Positions 15,096 to 26,906 are shown, numbered from the stretch's first letter. The stretch is 64,000 nucleotides of DNA from Streptomyces jeddahensis (GCF_001642995.1 NZ_LOHS01000070.1:62001-126000); one strand, 5' to 3'. Numbers and translations: made by a program. Notes: generated by a model not told the origin, from the sequence alone.

Positions 15096-16319
15096 GTGAG
15101 CAATGCGCAGGACGAGACGTACGGTACGGCGGGGGGATGCGCCGAATCCGCGGCCCGGTGCGGCCCGCGGCTCGGCGGACGCGTGGCGGCCCGGCACGCC
15201 GCGCGCCACAGGAAGGCAGCCGAACGGCACGACACGCTGCGCCGCATCGTGCCGCAGGCGCTCGTCGTGGCCTTACTGGCGGGCGGCACCACCGCGTTCG
15301 TCGCCGACGACAAGGTGGTCCAGCTGACCGTCGACGGGCGACCGCGCACCCTGCACACCTTCGCCGACAGCGTCGGCGAGCTGCTCGCCGGTGAAGGGCT
15401 GGACGTCGGCGACCACGACATCGTGGCGCCCGCACCCTCGACCGCGCTGTCCGGCGGCGACGAGGTCGTCGTCCGCTTCGGCCGGCTGATGCACCTCACT
15501 CTCGACGGACAGCGGCGCAGCCTCTGGACGACGGCAGGGACAGTCGACGAAGCCCTCCGCCAGCTCAGGGTGCGAGCGGAGGGCGCGTATCTCTCCGCCT
15601 CCCGCTCCGAGCCGATCGGCCGACGCGGCCTGCGGCTCGACGTACGCACGAAACGTACGGTCACGATCATGGCCGACGGGCTGGAGTGGACCTTCCCCAC
15701 GAACGCGGCGACGGTCCGCGAGGCCGTCGAGAAGGCCGGGATCCGGCTGAGCGGCGAGGACACCACGTCCGCGGCGCCCGGCAGCTTCCCGTACGACGGC
15801 CAGAGGATCACGGTCCTGCGCGTCACCGGGGGCCGGGAGGTGCGCGAGGAGCCCATCCCGTTCGAGGTGGAGAAGACCTCGGACCCCACGCTGTTCCGCG
15901 GCACGGAGGTCGTGGAGCGGGCCGGGCGGCAGGGCACGCGCCGGGTCACCTACGCCCTGCGCACCGTCAACGGCGTCAGGCAGCAGCCCCGGCCGGTCAG
16001 GTCCGAGGTACTGCGGGCACCCGAGACGCGGCTCGTGAGGGTCGGCACCCGGGCGCTGCCCACGTCCGTCGAGGGCGCCGAGGGCCTCAACTGGGACGCA
16101 CTCGCCCGGTGCGAGTCGGGCGGCCGCCCCCGCGTGGTGGACCCGTCGGGCAGATACGGGGGCCTCTACCAGTTCGACCGCCGCACCTGGCGCTCGGTCG
16201 GCGGCACGGGCCGCCCCCAGGACGCCACCCCCGCAGAACAGACGTACAGGGCCAAAAAACTCTACGTAAGCCGAGGCACCAACCCCTGGCCCCACTGCGG
16301 CCGCCGCTTGTATCGATAG
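15096..16319 (+). CDS. rpfB: Resuscitation-promoting factor B-type protein (DUF348 x3, G5, transglycosylase)
   Basis: A 407-aa exported protein from GTG 15096. Order: basic N-terminus, single membrane/signal segment (about 51-70), three ubiquitin-like DUF348 repeats (about 74-113, 130-172, 188-231), a G5 domain (about 242-318) and a C-terminal Rpf domain (about 330-403). The Rpf domain has ALARCESGG with catalytic E340, GLYQF, and C339/C401 placed for the conserved disulfide. Rpf enzymes cleave peptidoglycan glycan strands and help dormant cells or spores resume growth. Some actinobacterial rpf genes are controlled by a ydaO (c-di-AMP) riboswitch; I do not see one in the 133-base leader. A palindromic repeat lies just downstream. 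Confidence 0.92.
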   Translation: MSNAQDETYGTAGGCAESAARCGPRLGGRVAARHAARHRKAAERHDTLRRIVPQALVVALLAGGTTAFVADDKVVQLTVDGRPRTLHTFADSVGELLAGEGLDVGDHDIVAPAPSTALSGGDEVVVRFGRLMHLTLDGQRRSLWTTAGTVDEALRQLRVRAEGAYLSASRSEPIGRRGLRLDVRTKRTVTIMADGLEWTFPTNAATVREAVEKAGIRLSGEDTTSAAPGSFPYDGQRITVLRVTGGREVREEPIPFEVEKTSDPTLFRGTEVVERAGRQGTRRVTYALRTVNGVRQQPRPVRSEVLRAPETRLVRVGTRALPTSVEGAEGLNWDALARCESGGRPRVVDPSGRYGGLYQFDRRTWRSVGGTGRPQDATPAEQTYRAKKLYVSRGTNPWPHCGRRLYR

Positions 16320-16331
16320 TGGTGTCCCGTC

Positions 16332-16371
16332 GTGGGCAATCGTTCCGCAGGGCGGAACGGGTGGGCACAAC
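16332..16371 (+). repeat. 40-bp palindromic intergenic element, copy 1
   Basis: A 40-bp sequence identical to 37546-37585. It contains an inner hairpin, CGTTCCGC / GCGGAACG, and is flanked by outer arms able to pair (CGTCGTGG before or at its left edge, CCACGACG on the right). It lies between rpfB and ksgA, both rightward. Confidence 0.85.
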
Positions 16372-16449
16372 ACCACGACGACGGGTGCCCCGAAGCGATA
16401 GGGCACCCAAGCAATCCGCACCCCCGGAGGGCCCACGTACCCTGGGGCG

Positions 16450-17334
16450 GTGAGCACGCCCCACCCCGACGCCCTCCTAGGCCCCGCCGACATCCGCGAA
16501 CTGGCCGCCACCCTGGGCGTACGCCCGACCAAACAACGAGGCCAGAACTTCGTCATCGACGCCAACACGGTCCGCCGAATCGTCCGCACCGCGGACGTCC
16601 GCCCGGACGACGTCGTCGTCGAGGTCGGCCCGGGCCTCGGCTCGCTGACACTGGCGCTGCTCGAGGCGGCGGACCGCGTCACGGCCGTCGAGATCGACGA
16701 CGTCCTGGCGGCCGCGCTCCCCGCGACCATCGCCGCCCGCATGCCCGCGAAGGCGGACCGCTTCGCGCTGGTCCACAGCGACGCGATGCACGTGACCGAG
16801 CTGCCGGGCCCGGCCCCGACCGCCCTCGTCGCGAACCTTCCGTACAACGTCGCCGTCCCGGTGCTGCTGCACATGCTCGATACCTTCCCGACCATCGAGC
16901 GCACGCTCGTCATGGTCCAGTCGGAAGTCGCCGACCGGCTCGCCGCCGCGCCCGGCTCGAAGGTGTACGGCGTGCCGTCGGTCAAGGCCAACTGGTACGC
17001 CGAGGTGAAGCGGGCGGGCGCCATCGGACGCAACGTGTTCTGGCCGGCGCCGAACGTGGACAGCGGCCTGGTGTCCCTCGTACGGCGGCCGAAGCCGCTC
17101 GCCACCACGGCCTCGAAGAAAGAGGTCTTCGCTGTCGTCGACGCGGCCTTCGCCCAGCGCCGTAAGACGCTGCGGGCGGCGCTGGCGGGCTGGGCCGGGT
17201 CGGCCGCGGCGGCCGAGGCGGCGCTGGTCGCGGCGGGTGTCTCGCCGCAGGCGCGCGGCGAGTCGCTGACGGTCGAGGAGTTCGCGCGGATCGCGGAGAA
17301 CAAGCAGCCTGTGGACAACGAGGGAAGCGCGTAA
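16450..17334 (+). CDS. ksgA: KsgA/RsmA, 16S rRNA A1518/A1519 dimethyltransferase
   Basis: A 294-aa protein starting GTG 16450. SAM-binding and catalytic motifs of the family are intact: [14 protein letters not shown], motif [26 protein letters not shown] and the catalytic motif IV NLPYN. It dimethylates two adjacent adenosines of helix 45 during small-subunit maturation, and its loss gives kasugamycin resistance in other bacteria. Its TAA is directly followed by the ispE GTG, so the two are co-transcribed, an arrangement widespread in actinobacteria. Confidence 0.93.
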   Translation: MSTPHPDALLGPADIRELAATLGVRPTKQRGQNFVIDANTVRRIVRTADVRPDDVVVEVGPGLGSLTLALLEAADRVTAVEIDDVLAAALPATIAARMPAKADRFALVHSDAMHVTELPGPAPTALVANLPYNVAVPVLLHMLDTFPTIERTLVMVQSEVADRLAAAPGSKVYGVPSVKANWYAEVKRAGAIGRNVFWPAPNVDSGLVSLVRRPKPLATTASKKEVFAVVDAAFAQRRKTLRAALAGWAGSAAAAEAALVAAGVSPQARGESLTVEEFARIAENKQPVDNEGSA

Positions 17335-18246
17335 GTGAAGGGCAACGTGAGCGTCACCGTACGGGTGCCGGCCAAGGTCAACGTCCAGCTGGCGGTGGGA
17401 GCCCCGCGCTCCGACGGCTTCCACGACCTGGCGAACGTGTTCCTCGCGGTCGGGCTGTACGACGAGGTGACGGTGGAGCCGTCGGACGGCGGTCTGCGGC
17501 TGACGTGCTCGGGCCCGGACGCGGACCAGGTGCCGCTCGACCGTACGAACCTGGCGGCCCGGGCGGCCATCGCACTCGCCGCCCGCCACGGGCTCGGTGA
17601 ACCCGGCGTGCACATCCACATCGCCAAGGACATCCCCGTCGCGGGCGGCATGGCGGGCGGCAGCGCCGACGCCGCGGGCGCCCTGCTCGCCTGCGACGCA
17701 CTCTGGGGCACCGAGACGCCCCGCGACGACCTGCTCGCGATCTGCGCCGAGCTGGGCAGCGACGTGCCGTTCAGCCTGGTCGGCGGGGCCGCACTCGGCC
17801 GTGGAAGGGGCGAGCTGCTGACGCCGCTGGAGGTGGGCGGCGCCTTCCACTGGGTGTTCGCGGTCGCGGACGGCGGGCTGTCGACCCCGGCGGTGTACGC
17901 GGAGTTCGACCGGCTCACGGAGGGCGTCGCCGTCCCGGAGCCCGAGGCATCGCCCGCCCTGCTCGAGGCGCTGCGCACCGGCGATCCCTCCGCGCTCGCC
18001 GCCGCCCTCGCCAACGACCTTCAGCCTGCCGCGCTGTCGCTGCGCCCGTCGCTTGCCGAGACCCTGCGCGCGGGCACGGAGGCCGGTGCCCTGGCGGCGC
18101 TGGTCTCGGGCTCCGGCCCGACGACCGCCTTCCTGACGAAGGACGCCGAGTCGGCGACGGCGGTGGCGGAGGCGCTGATCGCCTCCGCCACCTGTCGTAC
18201 GGCACGGGTCGCGGTGTCCCCGGCACCCGGGGCCACGGTGCTCTGA
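17335..18246 (+). CDS. ispE: IspE, 4-diphosphocytidyl-2-C-methyl-D-erythritol kinase
   Basis: A 303-aa GHMP kinase starting at the GTG next to the ksgA stop (a second GTG at 17347 is possible). Motifs: RVPAKVNVQLAVG (N-terminal substrate-binding motif), the glycine-rich ATP loop PVAGGMAGGSADAAGAL, DVPFSLVGG and SGSGPT near the C-terminus. It phosphorylates CDP-methylerythritol in the non-mevalonate pathway that supplies isoprenoid precursors. The usual AKINL of the family reads AKVNVQL here, as in other actinobacteria. Confidence 0.92.
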   Translation: MKGNVSVTVRVPAKVNVQLAVGAPRSDGFHDLANVFLAVGLYDEVTVEPSDGGLRLTCSGPDADQVPLDRTNLAARAAIALAARHGLGEPGVHIHIAKDIPVAGGMAGGSADAAGALLACDALWGTETPRDDLLAICAELGSDVPFSLVGGAALGRGRGELLTPLEVGGAFHWVFAVADGGLSTPAVYAEFDRLTEGVAVPEPEASPALLEALRTGDPSALAAALANDLQPAALSLRPSLAETLRAGTEAGALAALVSGSGPTTAFLTKDAESATAVAEALIASATCRTARVAVSPAPGATVL

Positions 18247-18333
18247 CAAAGGCTGTGGCGAGGGCGAGCGGTCAGCGCGGTCCGTCGCACCCGTACTCTG
18301 GGAAGTCGGTCGATCCCCCGGAGCAGGAGCGAA

Positions 18334-20145
<1,812 letters not shown>

Positions 20146-20160
20146 CGAAGTACGCCGAAC

Positions 20161-20185
20161 GGCCCCGCTCCCCGGGAGCGGGGCC
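20161..20185 (+). terminator. Strong palindromic terminator after the ABC-F gene
   Basis: Two exact 12-base arms (GGCCCCGCTCCC and GGGAGCGGGGCC) around a single C, beginning 15 bases after the stop codon. As RNA it forms a very GC-rich hairpin. Confidence 0.75.
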
Positions 20186-20364
20186 GCTCCCGTGTCCTGC
20201 TTGTTCTCGCCTCGTCACCGGTGGATGTGGGATTTCCGCATTCCGGGGCACTTTCCCCAGTAGGGGGCGCGCGACGTCGAACAAGCGTGTAGCTTCCGAT
20301 GAACGGAGACCGGGGGGCCTCCGGATCCGTGGGGGGATCAGTGGGGGGAACTGGGGGGTTCTCG

Positions 20365-21111
20365 ATGGGTGTGCGTCTCATGGTGGTCGACGATCACCGA
20401 TTGCTCGCCGAGGCGCTCGCATCGGCGTTGAAGCTGCGCGGGCACCGGGTGCTCGCCGCCGCCGCGCCCGCGGCCGGGGCGGCGGAGCTGGTCATCAGCA
20501 GGGCGCCGGAGGTGTGTCTGATCGGTACGGCGACGCCTGCGGAACCGGGAATCTTCGACCCGGTGGTGAAGATCAAGCGGGAGCGGCCGCAGGTGGCCGT
20601 CCTGGTCCTGGGGCCCGTGCCGTCGCCGCGCGGGATCGCCGCGGCCTTCGCGGCCGGCGCCTCCGGCTACGTACGGCATGACGAGCGGATCGAGGGCGTC
20701 GAGCGGGCGATCATGAAGGCGCGGGCGGGGGAGGCAGCGGTGGCGCCGCAGCTGCTGCACGGCGCCTTCAGCGAGCTGCTCAATCCGGCGGCCCAGCCGG
20801 ACGACGAGGGGCAGCGGCTGCTTGAGATGCTGACGCCGCGTGAGATCGAGGTGCTGGTGCGGGTCGCGGACGGTGAGGACACCCGGCTGATCGCGGCGGG
20901 GATGGGGATCGCGACGAGCACGGCGCGTACGCATGTGCAGCGGGTGCTGATGAAGCTCGGGGTCGGTTCGCGCCTTGAGGCGGCGGCGCTCGCGGCGCGC
21001 ACCGGGCTGCTGGACCGCGCGGGCCCGGCGCCGGGCATCGTGCCGAACCCGCCCGGTGCACCGCGTGCCCTGGATACGCCGACGGGGCCGGAGTCACCGT
21101 CAGCGCAGTGA
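20365..21111 (+). CDS. Unpaired LuxR/NarL-type response regulator with degenerate receiver
   Basis: A 248-aa protein from ATG 20365 (the frame is open back to 20299, adding a Gly/Ser-rich stretch). The receiver starts normally (MVVDDHRLLAEAL), but the phosphoacceptor Asp is replaced: PEVCLIGTATP has Gly54 where LLD is expected. The switch Thr is Gly (VLVLGP) and the conserved Lys is His (GYVRHD). The LuxR helix-turn-helix is intact (LTPREIEVLVRVADG, STARTHVQRVLMKLGV). It therefore probably does not respond to Asp phosphorylation and works constitutively, by ligand or by dimer state. The C-terminal 30 residues are Pro-rich. No kinase gene is adjacent. The upstream gap 20186-20364 has G-rich runs but no gene. 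Confidence 0.82.
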   Translation: MGVRLMVVDDHRLLAEALASALKLRGHRVLAAAAPAAGAAELVISRAPEVCLIGTATPAEPGIFDPVVKIKRERPQVAVLVLGPVPSPRGIAAAFAAGASGYVRHDERIEGVERAIMKARAGEAAVAPQLLHGAFSELLNPAAQPDDEGQRLLEMLTPREIEVLVRVADGEDTRLIAAGMGIATSTARTHVQRVLMKLGVGSRLEAAALAARTGLLDRAGPAPGIVPNPPGAPRALDTPTGPESPSAQ

Positions 21112-21142
21112 ACTCCGGCCCCGTCCAGGCGACTGCCGGGGA

Positions 21143-21418
21143 CTACTCCTCGTCCGGCGTCGGCACCGTCGTCGGGCGCAGCTTCACCCAGACCAGGAAG
21201 AACAGGCCCAGGGCGAGCATGCCGATGCCGGTCCACAGGTTGATGTGGACACCGTCCGCCTTGGCCAGGTCGGCCTCGGACGGGTTGAGCCCGGCGATCG
21301 TGACGATCACTCCGTAGACCAGGAACAGGTAGCCGATGATCCGGCGGAGGTCGAAGAGACGGGCGGCGGTCGCCGACTTGCTCTCCAGCTCGGAGACTTC
21401 GCGCTGCAGGTCAGACAT
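21143..21418 (-). CDS. Small two-helix membrane protein co-encoded with sugar symporter
   Basis: A 91-aa protein: a polar coiled-coil-prone N-terminus (DLQREVSELESKSA), two transmembrane helices (IIGYLFLVYGVIVTIAG and GIGMLALGLFFLVWV) and a charged tail. It starts 21 bases after the stop of the sodium symporter gene. Small proteins beside SSS symporters are common (DUF485 is another example) and may help assembly or stability. The family function is unknown to me. It converges with the response-regulator gene, 31 bases away. Confidence 0.75.
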   Translation of the reverse strand: MSDLQREVSELESKSATAARLFDLRRIIGYLFLVYGVIVTIAGLNPSEADLAKADGVHINLWTGIGMLALGLFFLVWVKLRPTTVPTPDEE

Positions 21419-21439
21419 GATTCAGTGCCTCCGATCGGG

Positions 21440-23110
21440 TCAGAAGGAGTAGGGGATGTAGCAGGCGGCGGCGATCACGATGGCGCCCCAGCCCAGCAGG
21501 GCCGGCTTGCGGTACCAGGCGTCGTCGCCCTTCTCGGGGAGCTCCTCCATGCCGGGGGAGCGGGTGCCGTAGACCAGACCGGCCAGTTCGGCCTCCGGCT
21601 TCGGCTTGGTGAAGAGCGAGACGGCGACCATGACCACCGCACCGGCGACGAAACCGGCGATCGCGGAGACGAAGTTGGCGCCCTGGTCGGTGGGGATGTC
21701 GACGATGCCCTGCTTGTAGATGACGAAGTAGTTCACCATCGCGGCCGCGGTGCCCGCGATCAGGCCCCAGAAGCCGGACTTCATGGACGCGCGCTTCCAG
21801 AACATGCCGATGATGAAGACCACGAACATCGGCACGTTGAAGAACGAGAACAGGGTCTGCAGGTACCCCATGATGTTGGAGAAGCTGGACGCCAGGAACG
21901 CCGTGCCGATCGAGGCCAGCACACCGATCGCCGTGATGAGGCGGCCGAACTTCACGTAGTAGGTGTCGTCGCGGTCCTTGACCACGTACTTCGCCCAGAT
22001 GTCGGTCGTGAAGACGGTGTTGAACGACGAGACGTTGGCCGCCATACCCGCCATGAAGGCGGCCAGCAGACCGGTCACGGCGATGCCGAGCACGCCGTTG
22101 GGCAGCAGCTCCTGCATCAGGTAGGGGATCGCGTCGTTGTACGTCAGGTCCGAGCCGGCGGTGCCGATCTTCGGGACGAGGACGGCGGCGACGAGACCCG
22201 GGATCATCACCAGGAAGACCACGAAGATCTTCGGGAACGCGGCGATCAGCGGGGTGCGCTGGGCGGCGGACAGGTTCTTCGCGGACAGGGCGCGCTGCAC
22301 CTCGGCGAAGTTGGTCGTCCAGTAGCCGAAGGAGAGCACGAAGCCGAGGCCGAGGACGATCGTCAGCCAGTTGGCGCCGAGCGCGTTGGCCTCACCGATG
22401 CCCGTACCGCCCCAGGCGGTGAGGAAGTTGTCCCCGTGGCTCTGCTGCAGCGAGCTGGTCAGGCCGTCCCAGCCGCCGACCTTCTTCAGGCCGAGGATGG
22501 TGATCGGGATGAGCGCGGCGAGGATCACGAAGAACTGCAGCACCTCGTTGTAGATCGCCGAGGACAGACCGCCGATCGTGATGTACGCGAGGACCAGGAA
22601 GCCCGCGACGACGATCGCCACCCACTGCGGCCAGCCGAGCAGCGCCTCGACGACGATCGCGAGGGCGTACAGGTTGACGCCGGCGATCAGGATCGAGGCG
22701 AACGCGAACAGGATCGAGCTCAGCAGGTGCGCCGACTTGTCGAAGCGCTGGAGCAGGAACTCGGGGACGGACCGCACCTTGGAGCCGTAGTAGAACGGCA
22801 TCATCACCAGGGCCAGGAAGACCATGGCCGGGATGGCGCCGATCCAGTACCAGTGCACGACGGCGACGCCGTACTGGGCGCCGGTGGCGGCCATGCCCAG
22901 GAGCTCCGTGGCGCCGAGGTTGGCGGCGACGAAGGCGAGGCCGGTGATCCAGGCGGGCATCGAACGGCCCGAGAGGAAGAAGTCGAGGCTGGTCTTCACG
23001 GAGCGCCGGGCGGCGAAGCCGATGCCCAGAACGACGATGAAGTAGATCGCCAGGATCGTGTAATCGAGCCCGTTCGTGGGGAGCCGGAGCCCGTCGGCGA
23101 GGTAATGCAT
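21440..23110 (-). CDS. Sodium:sugar symporter, SSS family (probable galactose uptake)
   Basis: A 556-aa protein with about 13-14 membrane helices and SSS motifs: FFLSGRSMPAW after helix 1, GATELLGM, GGLSSAIYNEVLQFF and AFMAGMAANVSSFNTVFTTDIW. The SGLT-type sequence and the divergent position to galT-galE-galK make galactose or a galactoside with Na+ the likely substrate. That specificity is inferred from context. Expression probably shares the 283-base regulatory region with galT. The small membrane-protein gene lies downstream in the same unit. Confidence 0.85.
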   Translation of the reverse strand: MHYLADGLRLPTNGLDYTILAIYFIVVLGIGFAARRSVKTSLDFFLSGRSMPAWITGLAFVAANLGATELLGMAATGAQYGVAVVHWYWIGAIPAMVFLALVMMPFYYGSKVRSVPEFLLQRFDKSAHLLSSILFAFASILIAGVNLYALAIVVEALLGWPQWVAIVVAGFLVLAYITIGGLSSAIYNEVLQFFVILAALIPITILGLKKVGGWDGLTSSLQQSHGDNFLTAWGGTGIGEANALGANWLTIVLGLGFVLSFGYWTTNFAEVQRALSAKNLSAAQRTPLIAAFPKIFVVFLVMIPGLVAAVLVPKIGTAGSDLTYNDAIPYLMQELLPNGVLGIAVTGLLAAFMAGMAANVSSFNTVFTTDIWAKYVVKDRDDTYYVKFGRLITAIGVLASIGTAFLASSFSNIMGYLQTLFSFFNVPMFVVFIIGMFWKRASMKSGFWGLIAGTAAAMVNYFVIYKQGIVDIPTDQGANFVSAIAGFVAGAVVMVAVSLFTKPKPEAELAGLVYGTRSPGMEELPEKGDDAWYRKPALLGWGAIVIAAACYIPYSF

Positions 23111-23393
23111 GGGGGAACTCGCTTCGTTGCGCGAACTTAACTCGCCGAAACCTACGCCGAATCTTTCAAGATCTGAATACTTTTGTTGAAGTTCTCTGTT
23201 TGATTGTGAGCGAGCTCACGGCTTTGTCTGAAATGTCCGTGGTGCATGCATGCACCTCGTAACTCGTACCTCATCTGCGGTGAGTCGCGTCTGTGTGGCT
23301 CCTTGGGTCGTCCTGTACACCCATTGACGCTGCTGTTGCATTGTGGTTTGTTATGTGTAGTTCTGTTTGATGGGTGTGCTGAGGAGCCCGCAA
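23111..23393. promoter_or_regulatory. Divergent gal regulatory region
   Basis: A comparatively AT-rich gap between the symporter and galT. It contains a TCTGTTTGAT decamer twice in direct orientation (23195-23204 and 23362-23371), the second just upstream of the galT Shine-Dalgarno, plus further TTTG-rich pieces and an alternating purine-pyrimidine GCATGCATGC (23244-23253). In studied Streptomyces the gal operon has a galactose-induced, glucose-sensitive promoter here (galP1). Direct repeats suit a DeoR-type or similar repressor; which protein binds is not shown. Confidence 0.6.
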
Positions 23394-24467
23394 GTGAAGA
23401 AGACCTCGACCCGGCTCGCCGACGGTCGTGAGCTCGTCTACTACGACTCGCGTGACGACGTCGTACGCGATGCAGTGGACCGCCGGCCGCTCGATCCGAC
23501 TTCCACCACGTCGGAGATCCGCCGCGACCCGCTCCTCGGCGACTCCGTCGCCATCGCCTCGCACCGCCAGGGCCGCACCTACCACCCGCCGGCCGACGAG
23601 TGCCCGCTGTGCCCGTCCGAGGGCGACCGGCTGAGCGAGATCCCCGACTCCTCCTACGACGTCGTGGTCTTCGAGAACCGCTTCCCCTCGCTCGCCGGTG
23701 ACTCCGGCCGCTGCGAGGTCGTGTGCTTCACGTCCGACCACAACGCGTCCTTCGCGGACCTCACCGAGGAGCAGGCCGGGCTGGTCCTGGACGCCTGGAC
23801 GGACCGCACCGCCGAGCTGTCGAACCTGCCGTCCGTCGAGCAGGTCTTCTGCTTCGAGAACCGCGGCGCCGAGATCGGCGTCACCCTCGGCCACCCGCAC
23901 GGCCAGATCTACGGCTACCCCTTCACCACCCCGCGTACGGCCCTGATGCTGCGCTCGGTCGCTGCGCACAAGGAGGCCACCGGCGGTCTCAACCTGTTCG
24001 ACGACATCGTCGAGCGAGAGCAGGCCGATGGCTCCCGGATCGTCCTGGAGGGCGAGCACTGGGTGGCCTTCGTCCCGTACGCCGCCCACTGGCCGTACGA
24101 GGTGCACCTCTACCCGAAGCGGCGCGTGCCCGACCTGCTCGGGCTCGACGAGGCGGCGCGCACAGAGTTCCCCAAGGTCTATCTGGAACTCTTGAGGCGC
24201 TTCGACCGGATTTTCGGTGAGGGTGAGCCGCCGACGCCGTACATCGCCGCCTGGCACCAGGCGCCGTTCAGCGCGCTGGAGGAATTCGATGGAGACGCAG
24301 CAGTCAGCCGTGACGACTTCGCGCTTCACCTCGAGCTTTTCACCATTCGCCGCACTTCCGGCAAGCTGAAGTTTCTCGCGGGTTCCGAGTCCGGCATGAA
24401 CGTGTTCATCAACGACGTGCCGCCGGAGGCCGCGGCCCAGCGACTGCGAGAGGTAGCGAGTTCATGA
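23394..24467 (+). CDS. galT: GalT, galactose-1-phosphate uridylyltransferase
   Basis: A 357-aa protein from GTG 23394, chosen for its GAGGAG ribosome-binding site; an upstream ATG at 23367 gives an unconserved extension. The zinc site starts with CPLCPS, and the catalytic motif is [12 protein letters not shown], with the histidine that forms the uridylyl-enzyme intermediate. Further motifs are [10 protein letters not shown] and [14 protein letters not shown]. The enzyme exchanges UMP between UDP-glucose and galactose-1-phosphate in the Leloir pathway. It is first in galT-galE-galK, with 4-base overlaps between successive genes. Confidence 0.93.
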   Translation: MKKTSTRLADGRELVYYDSRDDVVRDAVDRRPLDPTSTTSEIRRDPLLGDSVAIASHRQGRTYHPPADECPLCPSEGDRLSEIPDSSYDVVVFENRFPSLAGDSGRCEVVCFTSDHNASFADLTEEQAGLVLDAWTDRTAELSNLPSVEQVFCFENRGAEIGVTLGHPHGQIYGYPFTTPRTALMLRSVAAHKEATGGLNLFDDIVEREQADGSRIVLEGEHWVAFVPYAAHWPYEVHLYPKRRVPDLLGLDEAARTEFPKVYLELLRRFDRIFGEGEPPTPYIAAWHQAPFSALEEFDGDAAVSRDDFALHLELFTIRRTSGKLKFLAGSESGMNVFINDVPPEAAAQRLREVASS

Positions 24468-25438
24468 GTGGGAAGTACCTGGTCACCGGAGGCGCCGGTT
24501 ACGTCGGCAGCGTGGTGGCCCAGCACCTCCTCGAGGCGGGCCACGAGGTCACCGTCCTCGACAACCTCTCCACCGGCTTCCGCGAGGGCGTCCCGGCGGG
24601 CGCGACCTTCATCGAGGGCGACATCCGGGACGCCGGCAAGTGGCTGGACTCCACCTACGACGCCGTGCTGCACTTCGCCGCGTTCTCGCAGGTCGGCGAG
24701 TCGGTGATCAAGCCCGAGAAGTACTGGGACAACAACGTCGGCGGCACGATGGCGCTGCTCGGCGCGATGCGCGAGGCGGGCGTCCGCAAGCTGGTCTTCT
24801 CCTCGACCGCGGCCACGTACGGCGAGCCGGTCAACACGCCGATCACCGAGTCCGACCCGACGGCGCCCACGTCGCCGTACGGCGCGTCGAAGCTCGCCGT
24901 CGACCACATGATCACCAGCGAGGCGGTCGCACACGGCCTCGGCGCCGTGTCGCTGCGCTACTTCAACGTCGCCGGTGCCTACGGCGCGTACGGCGAGCGG
25001 CACGACCCCGAGTCGCACCTCATCCCGCTCGTGCTCCAGGTCGCGCTCGGCAAGCGCGACGCGATCTCCGTCTTCGGCGACGACTACCCGACGCCCGACG
25101 GCACCTGCATCCGCGACTACATCCACGTCGCCGACCTGGCCGAGGCGCATCTGCTGGCGGTGGACGCCGCGACGCCCGGCGAGCACCTGATCTGCAACCT
25201 CGGCAACGGCAACGGCTTCTCGGTCCGCGAGGTCATCGAGACCGTCCGCCAGGTCACAGGACACCCGATCCCCGAGGTCGTGGCCCCGCGCCGCGGCGGC
25301 GACCCGGCCGTCCTGGTCGCCTCCGCCCAGACGGCGCGCGAGCGCCTCGGCTGGAACCCGTCCCGCGCGGACCTCGCGGGAATCGTCGCCGACGCCTGGG
25401 CGTTCGCGCAGGCACGTCAGGAAGAGAGCGGATCGTGA
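24464..25438 (+). CDS. galE: GalE, UDP-glucose 4-epimerase
   Basis: A 324-aa extended short-chain dehydrogenase whose ATG overlaps the galT TGA. Visible motifs are the NAD-binding [14 protein letters not shown], the catalytic SSTAATYG and YGASK (Tyr and Lys of the YxxxK pair), and LRYFNVAGA. It interconverts UDP-galactose and UDP-glucose, regenerating the UDP-glucose consumed by GalT. An internal promoter (galP2) is known before galE in studied Streptomyces gal operons; I cannot identify one here by eye. Confidence 0.93.
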   Translation: MSGKYLVTGGAGYVGSVVAQHLLEAGHEVTVLDNLSTGFREGVPAGATFIEGDIRDAGKWLDSTYDAVLHFAAFSQVGESVIKPEKYWDNNVGGTMALLGAMREAGVRKLVFSSTAATYGEPVNTPITESDPTAPTSPYGASKLAVDHMITSEAVAHGLGAVSLRYFNVAGAYGAYGERHDPESHLIPLVLQVALGKRDAISVFGDDYPTPDGTCIRDYIHVADLAEAHLLAVDAATPGEHLICNLGNGNGFSVREVIETVRQVTGHPIPEVVAPRRGGDPAVLVASAQTARERLGWNPSRADLAGIVADAWAFAQARQEESGS

Positions 25439-26595
25439 GCGAGAGCGTCGCGGCGACTGTCGCCGAGGGCTTCGAGGAGCTGTACGGGGCCGCGCCGCAC
25501 GGCGTGTGGGCAGCGCCGGGCCGGGTCAACCTGATCGGCGAGTACACGGACTTCAACGAGGGGTTCGTGATGCCGCTGGCGCTCCCGCACACCGCCGTCG
25601 CCGCGGTCTCCCGCCGCGACGACGGCGTGCTGCGGCTGCACTCCGCCGACATCGACGGTCCCGTCGTCGAGCTGCGCGTCGACGAGCTCCAGCCCGGCAC
25701 GGACACCGGCTGGGCCGCGTACCCGGCGGGCGTCGTGTGGGTGCTGCGCGGCGCGGGCCACGCCATCACCGGCGCGGACATCCACCTCGCCTCGACCGTG
25801 CCGACCGGCGCGGGCCTGTCGTCCTCGGCGGCCCTCGAGGTCGTCACCGCCCTCGCCCTCAACGACCTGTTCGAACTCGGCCTGTCCCGGCCCGAGCTGG
25901 CGAAGCTCGCCCAGCGCGCCGAGAACGACTTCGTGGGCGTCCCCTGCGGCGTCATGGACCAGATGGCATCGGCCTGCGGCACCGAGGGCCACGCCCTGCA
26001 CCTGGACTGCCGCGACCTGTCGATCCGTCAGATCCCCTTCGACCTGCCCGCGCACGGCCTGCAGCTGCTCGTCGTCGACAGCCGCGTGAAGCACGCGCTC
26101 GGCGACGGTGCGTACGCCGAGCGGCGCGAGGGCTGCGAGACGGGCGCGCGGGCGCTCGGCGTCTCGCACCTGCGCGACATCGCGTACGACGACCTGGCGT
26201 CGGCCCTGGCCGAGCTGGACGACGAGCGGGTCCGCCGCTACGTACGCCACGTGGTCTCCGACGACCACCGCGTGGACCAGGTCATCGCCCTGCTCGACGC
26301 CGGTGACGTGCGCGCCATCGGCCCGGTCCTCACCGAGGGCCACGCCTCGCTCCGCGACGACCTGCGGATCTCCTGCCCCGAGCTGGACCTCGTCGTCGAC
26401 ACGGCGAACGCGGCCGGAGCGCTGGGCGCCCGCATGACGGGCGGCGGCTTCGGCGGCTCCGCGATCGTCCTCGTCGAGGAGTCCGACGCGGAGACGGTGA
26501 CGAAGTCGGTCCTGGAGGCGTTCGCGGCGGCCGGTTACACGGCGCCGCGGGTGTTCCCGGCGGTGCCCTCGGCGGGGGCGCGCCGGGTCCGCTGA
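25435..26595 (+). CDS. galK: GalK, galactokinase
   Basis: A 386-aa GHMP kinase starting at GTG 25435 in a 4-base overlap with galE. Signatures are [18 protein letters not shown] (galactokinase motif), [14 protein letters not shown] (ATP phosphate loop), [10 protein letters not shown] with the catalytic Asp region, and the C-terminal [14 protein letters not shown]. It phosphorylates galactose to galactose-1-phosphate, the GalT substrate, so the operon plus divergent symporter forms a complete uptake and Leloir module. Confidence 0.94.
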   Translation: MSESVAATVAEGFEELYGAAPHGVWAAPGRVNLIGEYTDFNEGFVMPLALPHTAVAAVSRRDDGVLRLHSADIDGPVVELRVDELQPGTDTGWAAYPAGVVWVLRGAGHAITGADIHLASTVPTGAGLSSSAALEVVTALALNDLFELGLSRPELAKLAQRAENDFVGVPCGVMDQMASACGTEGHALHLDCRDLSIRQIPFDLPAHGLQLLVVDSRVKHALGDGAYAERREGCETGARALGVSHLRDIAYDDLASALAELDDERVRRYVRHVVSDDHRVDQVIALLDAGDVRAIGPVLTEGHASLRDDLRISCPELDLVVDTANAAGALGARMTGGGFGGSAIVLVEESDAETVTKSVLEAFAAAGYTAPRVFPAVPSAGARRVR

Positions 26596-26906
26596 GCGGT
26601 CACGGTCTGTCGACTCCCGTCCCCGTACGAACATACGGCTCACCAAAAACGCGCTGGCCGCCCAGTTTTGCGAAATTCCTTCCGCGCCTGCCGCCCGCCC
26701 GTACCCTGATGGCAGCGCCGGTGGGGGCCGGTGCTGATCAGGGGGCGAGACAGTCGGGTACGACGCCCGGAGTGGGGTAGCAGTGCAAGCACGGCGGCGG
26801 CCGTGCTGCTGCGATGATCCTTTGCTCCGGGCGCCGTACCTGCGCCGACCGTCCCCCGACGATCGTTCTCCCCTGCTCCTCAAGGAGCTTGGGGAAGGGG
26901 GTTTCA
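26596..26906 (+). promoter_or_regulatory. Non-coding leader between galK and a response-regulator gene
   Basis: A 311-base gap with no convincing gene. It holds a relatively AT-rich stretch around 26640-26685 that is the best promoter candidate, and a long G-rich leader ending in GGGGAAGGGGG before GTG 26907. No clear terminator for galK was found. Confidence 0.35.
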
